From JARKQH01 sp964631605 (GTDB taxonomy: Bacteria; Verrucomicrobiota; Verrucomicrobiia; Limisphaerales; UBA8199), in assembly GCA_964631605.1 (NCBI GenBank), contig CAZVYG010000013.1, forward strand, positions 1 to 64,000: a stretch of DNA of 64,000 nucleotides, read 5' to 3'. The translations under genes and the position numbers were made by a program. The notes beneath the pieces are model-generated. The model was not told the DNA's origin. It did not search any database and saw only the letters and a program-made list of their open reading frames with translations. Shown one piece after another: positions 60,386-64,000 of the stretch; within the stretch, counting starts at the first letter, position 1; each line of letters starts with the position of its first letter.

Positions 60386-60425
60386 CTAACGCTCAAGCCT
60401 GCGAAACGCAAGTCGCAAGCGAAGC
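60386..60425. repeat. 40-base dispersed repeat, copy 2 (upstream of the sulfatase gene)
   Basis: Partner of 58336-58375 (38 of 40 bases identical). It lies 13 bases before the sulfatase start codon on the minus strand. Either a duplicated regulatory region or a small dispersed intergenic element. Confidence 0.85.
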
Positions 60426-60489
60426 CTCCACGCGGCATCCCGGTGCCGCCCATGACCGGACCAATGCGCACATCACAGCCGTTGACGGG

Positions 60490-62550
60490 TTAGTCTGCCT
60501 GCCTGAGGCGGAAGAACGCGCTGGCTCCAGAAAGGTGGTTGGTCCAGCCAAACCCGTTGGTGAGTGACGCCCCTGCGGAAAACGGTCCGGCGCCATTCGT
60601 GGCGGTTTGAATCTCGGTCACGGCTGCCGCGCGATCCCACTGCAACGCGAGGGCGCCTGGTGCGGCGGGTACTGCCACCAGCCGCGGAGCAGGGGTCGTC
60701 ATGCGTTGGTGCCACTGTGCCAGCTCATCACGGTAGCCCGGGTAATCAATGTCCGGGGCGTATAACTCGCAATACGTGCTGCCGTAGGTCCCGAAGGCAT
60801 AAGCCAGTCCGTCGCCCGGCGTGGCGTTGGTGACGGCGTTCTCGTAGTTGTTAAACGGTTGGCGCCACGAAGTGAGGGCCTGAAAGCCGACCCAGGTGTT
60901 GGTTTGCGACAGATGCAGCGGCGCGCCAAAGCTGGGGACCGGTTTGCCGGAAACCGGTTCTTGCCCCGGCGCTGGCCGGCTCGCCGAAAGATTTTCCATC
61001 CAGAAACCAACCCGCGGCCGGGTGACGCCGTTGAACTCGGCCAGGATTGCCTGGCGTAATTCTTCCCACAAGGAAGGGGACGCGGTGTAGTCCGTGACCG
61101 GCCAGAAGCCGATTTGGATGAACTTGGCCGGGAAGTTGGTCGTGGCGGCGCGGAGATTGCGTTGCACCGCGTCTGTCAGCGCCGCGCGCGAATAGCCGGG
61201 CATGTCGCGGAAACGCACGGAGTCGGGGTCACGAATCGCGAGCTTCGCGCCCACCAAACCGAAGTTGGCGACCTCGAGCACGGGATGATCCTTGAGCGGC
61301 ACGCCGTCAATCGGGTGGCTGGCCAGCGCTTGCAGCAGGCACTCGAGCCGCGTCAGCAGAAAGGGATCCCAAGGCACCGGCCGATCCCGCCCGAGGCTGG
61401 AATCATACCAGGTCGTCAGATCCGGCGTTTGCGCCAGCCACGCCGGTTCGGTGTTCAGCAGCAGCAACGAGAGCTTCTGGCCCAAGGCGGCGAGCCGGCG
61501 GACGTTCCAGTCAATGATCGTGAACTCAAACTGGTCCCGGGCCGGTTCCAGGGTGCTCCAACTGGCGCGCAAGACGTAGCCGGTGACAAAGTCGTTGGTG
61601 CGGATGTTGCCATCGCGCATGGGGACCCCATTGATGTTCGTGGTGCTCGACGGACTGTCCAGCACGTAAAGCCCCCGCGGCCGCCCCGCCGCCGAAGCGG
61701 ACGGCGCAGCGTTTGAAGCCAGCACCCCCCACTGAGTGAACCAATCCTTGATCAGGCCGAAGACTTCGTCCGAACGTTCGTTCACGAGACCGTGCCCCAC
61801 GCCGTCAAAGAGCACGCGCTTGTTCGGCACGCCGTTGCTCGCGAGGATCGCCTGCAACAGGGCGGACTGCTCGGGCCGCACGGTCGTATCAGCCGAGCCG
61901 TGCAGCATGAGGAAGGGCGCCCGGATGCCTTGCACTTCCTGCACTGCGGGCGAGGCGACATTGGTCTGGGTCGAGCCGGAAGTGCCGCCGGCGGTGATGG
62001 CGGCGGCGCGAAAGACGTTGGTGAGTTCGCCGCACAACCCGGCCGTGAGAAACGCCCCCATGCTGTTTCCATACGCGGCCAGGCGATTGGTATCAACGCC
62101 GGACAGGTTGCGCAGGATGCTCAGGCACGCCCGCGCCCGCCGGCTGTTCTCCGGCGAATAGCCTTCCTGTTCAGGAATCGAGCCGCTGCCGGCATGCGTG
62201 TAGTCCGGGCCGATACCCACCACTCCCCAATTGGTCATCAGGTGCGCTTTCGGCAGCGAAAACCCGCTCGCCGTGCCCCCCTTCCCATGACTGATCAGCA
62301 CCGCCGGCAGCGAGCCGGTGGTCGCAGGCTGCGACAAGATGCCCGTGATCACAGCTCCGCCGTCACCCGGATCATAAGTCCAGTTCTCCCCCGCCAATGT
62401 GAAGCCGGGAAGCGTCTGGCAGAAGGCGTTCGGGCCGGCCAGGAGCAGCCCGAGCGACACGAGCAAAAGCCGTGAGTGCACGAGGCAATAGACGCAGACT
62501 GGCAGGGCGAAGGTTACGGGGAACACTCGCATCGCCCCCCATCCGTTCAT
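60490..62550 (-). CDS. Secreted alpha/beta hydrolase fused to a glycosidase-like barrel
   Basis: A 686-residue protein with a signal peptide (LLLVSLGLLLAGPNAFCQ). The first part (about 45-280) is an alpha/beta hydrolase (dienelactone hydrolase-like): AVLISHGKGGTASG, nucleophile in AAYGNSMGAFLTAG and His in FDGVGHGLV. From about 300 a second domain shows TIM-barrel glycosidase traits (VLRASWSTLEPARDQFEFTIIDWNVRRLAALGQKLSLLLLN). The tail is the common verrucomicrobial C-terminal domain (EIQTATNGAGPF ... FFRLRQAD). The ATG at 62532 is an alternative start with a G-rich ribosome site. Likely works with the esterase and sulfatase on complex glycans. The substrate is unknown. Confidence 0.8.
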   Translation of the reverse strand: MNGWGAMRVFPVTFALPVCVYCLVHSRLLLVSLGLLLAGPNAFCQTLPGFTLAGENWTYDPGDGGAVITGILSQPATTGSLPAVLISHGKGGTASGFSLPKAHLMTNWGVVGIGPDYTHAGSGSIPEQEGYSPENSRRARACLSILRNLSGVDTNRLAAYGNSMGAFLTAGLCGELTNVFRAAAITAGGTSGSTQTNVASPAVQEVQGIRAPFLMLHGSADTTVRPEQSALLQAILASNGVPNKRVLFDGVGHGLVNERSDEVFGLIKDWFTQWGVLASNAAPSASAAGRPRGLYVLDSPSSTTNINGVPMRDGNIRTNDFVTGYVLRASWSTLEPARDQFEFTIIDWNVRRLAALGQKLSLLLLNTEPAWLAQTPDLTTWYDSSLGRDRPVPWDPFLLTRLECLLQALASHPIDGVPLKDHPVLEVANFGLVGAKLAIRDPDSVRFRDMPGYSRAALTDAVQRNLRAATTNFPAKFIQIGFWPVTDYTASPSLWEELRQAILAEFNGVTRPRVGFWMENLSASRPAPGQEPVSGKPVPSFGAPLHLSQTNTWVGFQALTSWRQPFNNYENAVTNATPGDGLAYAFGTYGSTYCELYAPDIDYPGYRDELAQWHQRMTTPAPRLVAVPAAPGALALQWDRAAAVTEIQTATNGAGPFSAGASLTNGFGWTNHLSGASAFFRLRQAD

Positions 62551-62667
62551 CGGTCATAATTGCAAAATCGCATTGCCAACGCCGTCCGGTTTGCTCATGG
62601 TAGGCGCGCGAAAATGCTTCCTTTGAGCAACCAAGAACCAACCGAGTAACCCAACCGGGACCGCCCC

Positions 62668-63840
62668 GTGCGAACCATTCCAATTTTTCTGACTTTCTTC
62701 CTCATGGGTCTGGCCGACGCGATGGGGCCAATGTCGGATGCGGTGGAAAAGCACTACCACGTGAGCAAAGCGATGTCCACGCTGCTGCCGTTTTTCGTCT
62801 TCATCGCCTTTGCGATTTTCAGCGTGCCGGGCGGGCTGTTGGCCGCGCGGATCGGCAAGAAGAAGCTGTTGCTTTTGGGATTGGGGCTGAACGCGGCGGC
62901 CTGTTTGATTCCGTCGCTGCAGACGCCGGCCTTTCCGGTGCTGCTGGGTTGCATTTTTCTGCTGGGCGTCGGCACCACGTTCCTGCAGGTCGCCGGAAAC
63001 CCCATCATGCGGGACGTCAGCGCCGCCGGCCACTACAGCCGCAACCTGGCCTTTGCGCAGGGCATCAAAGGCATCGGCAGCACCGCTTCCACCTACCTGG
63101 TGACCGCGGTGACCACAATTGCGTTTTTCGCCAGCATGGGCTGGCGCGGCACCTTCCCGCTTTTCTTCATCCTCATGTCGGTCGCGTTCGTCGGGGTGCT
63201 GCTGGTGCGTGTGCAGGAAACCCAGGCGGAGGTGCCCCCCAGCATTGGATCGAGTCTCGGATTGTTGAAACAACCGGTCTTCTTCCTGGCCGTCCTTGGC
63301 ATCTTTTTGTACGTGGGCGCTGAAGCCTCGATGGGGAGGTTCCTCTTTCCTGGTCTCAAGGACATGGGCGTGAGCCCTGAAACCGCCAGCCGGTTTGGTC
63401 CGGCGCTGTTCTTTCTGCTCTTGACGATTGGGCGTTTGCTGGGCGGCGTGGCCCTGACCGTGATGAGCGCGCGCACGTGCTTCCGCCTGTCGGCCCTCCT
63501 GGGGCTGGTGGGCGCCGGCGTCCTCATGACCGGGTCGCCCACTTTGGCAATTCCCGGCGTTTTTGCGGCCGGCCTGGGCTTCGCCAACATCTGGCCGATG
63601 CTCTTTTCCATCACGGTCGAGGAAAAACCCCAGTGTGCCAGCGAGCTGAGCGGGCTGATGTGCATGGCCATCTCGGGCGGGGCGATTGTCCCGTTGATCA
63701 TGAGCAAGTTTGTCGGCCCGCTCAAGTCCATGGCCTTCGTCGTTCCAGCCGCTTGCTTCGCTTATCTGCTGCTGCTCTCGCTCAAAGGCGGGAAAAAGCC
63801 GGGCGGGCCCGTGGTCGAACCCCCCGCCGCCACGACATGA
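62668..63840 (+). CDS. MFS sugar transporter, FucP/GlcP-like
   Basis: A 390-residue permease with about 12 membrane segments. It shows FucP-type features: LTFFLMGLADAMGPMSDA near the N terminus, VPGGLLAARIGKKKLLLLGL in the loop 2-3 region and GTTFLQVAGNPIMRDVSA. It starts with GTG at 62668. FucP-like permeases import fucose, glucose, galactose or mannose with protons. The ROK kinase start 103 bases downstream suggests uptake followed by phosphorylation. It is divergent from the hydrolase gene, which may release the sugar. Confidence 0.88.
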   Translation: MRTIPIFLTFFLMGLADAMGPMSDAVEKHYHVSKAMSTLLPFFVFIAFAIFSVPGGLLAARIGKKKLLLLGLGLNAAACLIPSLQTPAFPVLLGCIFLLGVGTTFLQVAGNPIMRDVSAAGHYSRNLAFAQGIKGIGSTASTYLVTAVTTIAFFASMGWRGTFPLFFILMSVAFVGVLLVRVQETQAEVPPSIGSSLGLLKQPVFFLAVLGIFLYVGAEASMGRFLFPGLKDMGVSPETASRFGPALFFLLLTIGRLLGGVALTVMSARTCFRLSALLGLVGAGVLMTGSPTLAIPGVFAAGLGFANIWPMLFSITVEEKPQCASELSGLMCMAISGGAIVPLIMSKFVGPLKSMAFVVPAACFAYLLLLSLKGGKKPGGPVVEPPAATT

Positions 63841-63943
63841 GCCGATCGGCGCGGAGAATGCCGGGCCGCGGAGGCCAGCGGCCGGTTAAGAGCATAAGGC
63901 TGATCGTCTGCGCCAACCTTTGCAACCTTTAGCTGTCAAGATT

Positions 63944-64000
63944 ATGAGCCACACTCCAGATCAACGCATCGTCATGACCCTCGACGCCGGGGGCACCCAT
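63944..64000 (+). CDS. ROK-family sugar kinase or regulator, N terminus only
   Basis: Only the first 19 codons fit in the window (MSHTPDQRIVMTLDAGGTH). VMTLDAGGTH is the phosphate-1 motif (DxGGTx) of ROK kinases. The gene continues beyond the window. Its position after the FucP-like permease supports a cytoplasmic sugar kinase role. Confidence 0.75.
   Translation, partial: MSHTPDQRIVMTLDAGGTH

Overview
The window is a GC-rich bacterial chromosome segment that most resembles a verrucomicrobial genome of the Pedosphaera/Limisphaera type. This is an inference from gene content: several H-X9-DG prepilin-like proteins, a PEP-CTERM protein, a secreted sulfatase, an autotransporter-repeat remnant and secreted proteins ending in the 'YxLExSSNLTTW...FxR' type of C-terminal domain. 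No rRNA, tRNA, CRISPR array, transposase or integrase gene was seen. One run of 10 N (49991-50000) marks a scaffold gap inside a gene.

Layout. 1-9.3 kb: the 3' part of a secreted metallophosphoesterase; an Mrp/ApbC P-loop ATPase; a small conserved protein; a pyrimidine locus (PyrR-binding RNA leader, pyrR, a possible 35-codon bridging ORF, pyrB); a DedA membrane protein; three coupled lipoproteins (LpoB-like, COG3014-like, YcfL-like); an ATP-cone/uridine-kinase-like fusion. 9.3-16.5 kb: a PocR-AraC regulator, a sulfotransferase, a BASS-type transporter, a class III aminotransferase, an unknown protein and a LysR regulator. 16.5-31 kb: a complete-looking type II secretion operon on the minus strand, in the order E-F-G-H-I-J-K-L-M-C-D1-D2-histidine kinase. 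Its secretin is split between two polypeptides, each starting with a hydrophobic export-type segment. 31-42 kb: an orphan prepilin, then leuS and uvrB on the minus strand. Upstream of uvrB lies a 3.6-kb block (calcium-binding secreted protein, small membrane protein, prepilin), closed off by a second, 3'-truncated uvrB copy. The two uvrB copies share a 317-bp tract with no mismatch while their flanks have diverged. 42-54.7 kb: a membrane protein, a secreted protein, a Gfo/Idh/MocA oxidoreductase with a sugar isomerase/epimerase-like partner, a PEP-CTERM protein, an autotransporter remnant, a very large three-module secreted protein carrying the assembly gap, and two more prepilins. 54.7-64 kb: clpX-clpP, a secreted esterase that ends inside a malectin-like domain, a sulfatase, a hydrolase fused to a barrel-like domain, a FucP-like sugar transporter and the first codons of a ROK kinase.

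How the genes fit together. The type II secretion operon probably exports many of the signal-peptide proteins encoded nearby, and these point to polysaccharide use: the esterase, sulfatase, hydrolase, sugar transporter, ROK kinase, oxidoreductase and isomerase fit uptake and breakdown of sulfated or esterified glycans. The most unusual points are the secretin split inside its N3 domain, the partial uvrB duplication around a cargo block with a gene-conversion-like tract, the PyrR RNA element in a non-Firmicute setting, and a four-half-site operator between a prepilin and the large secreted protein.
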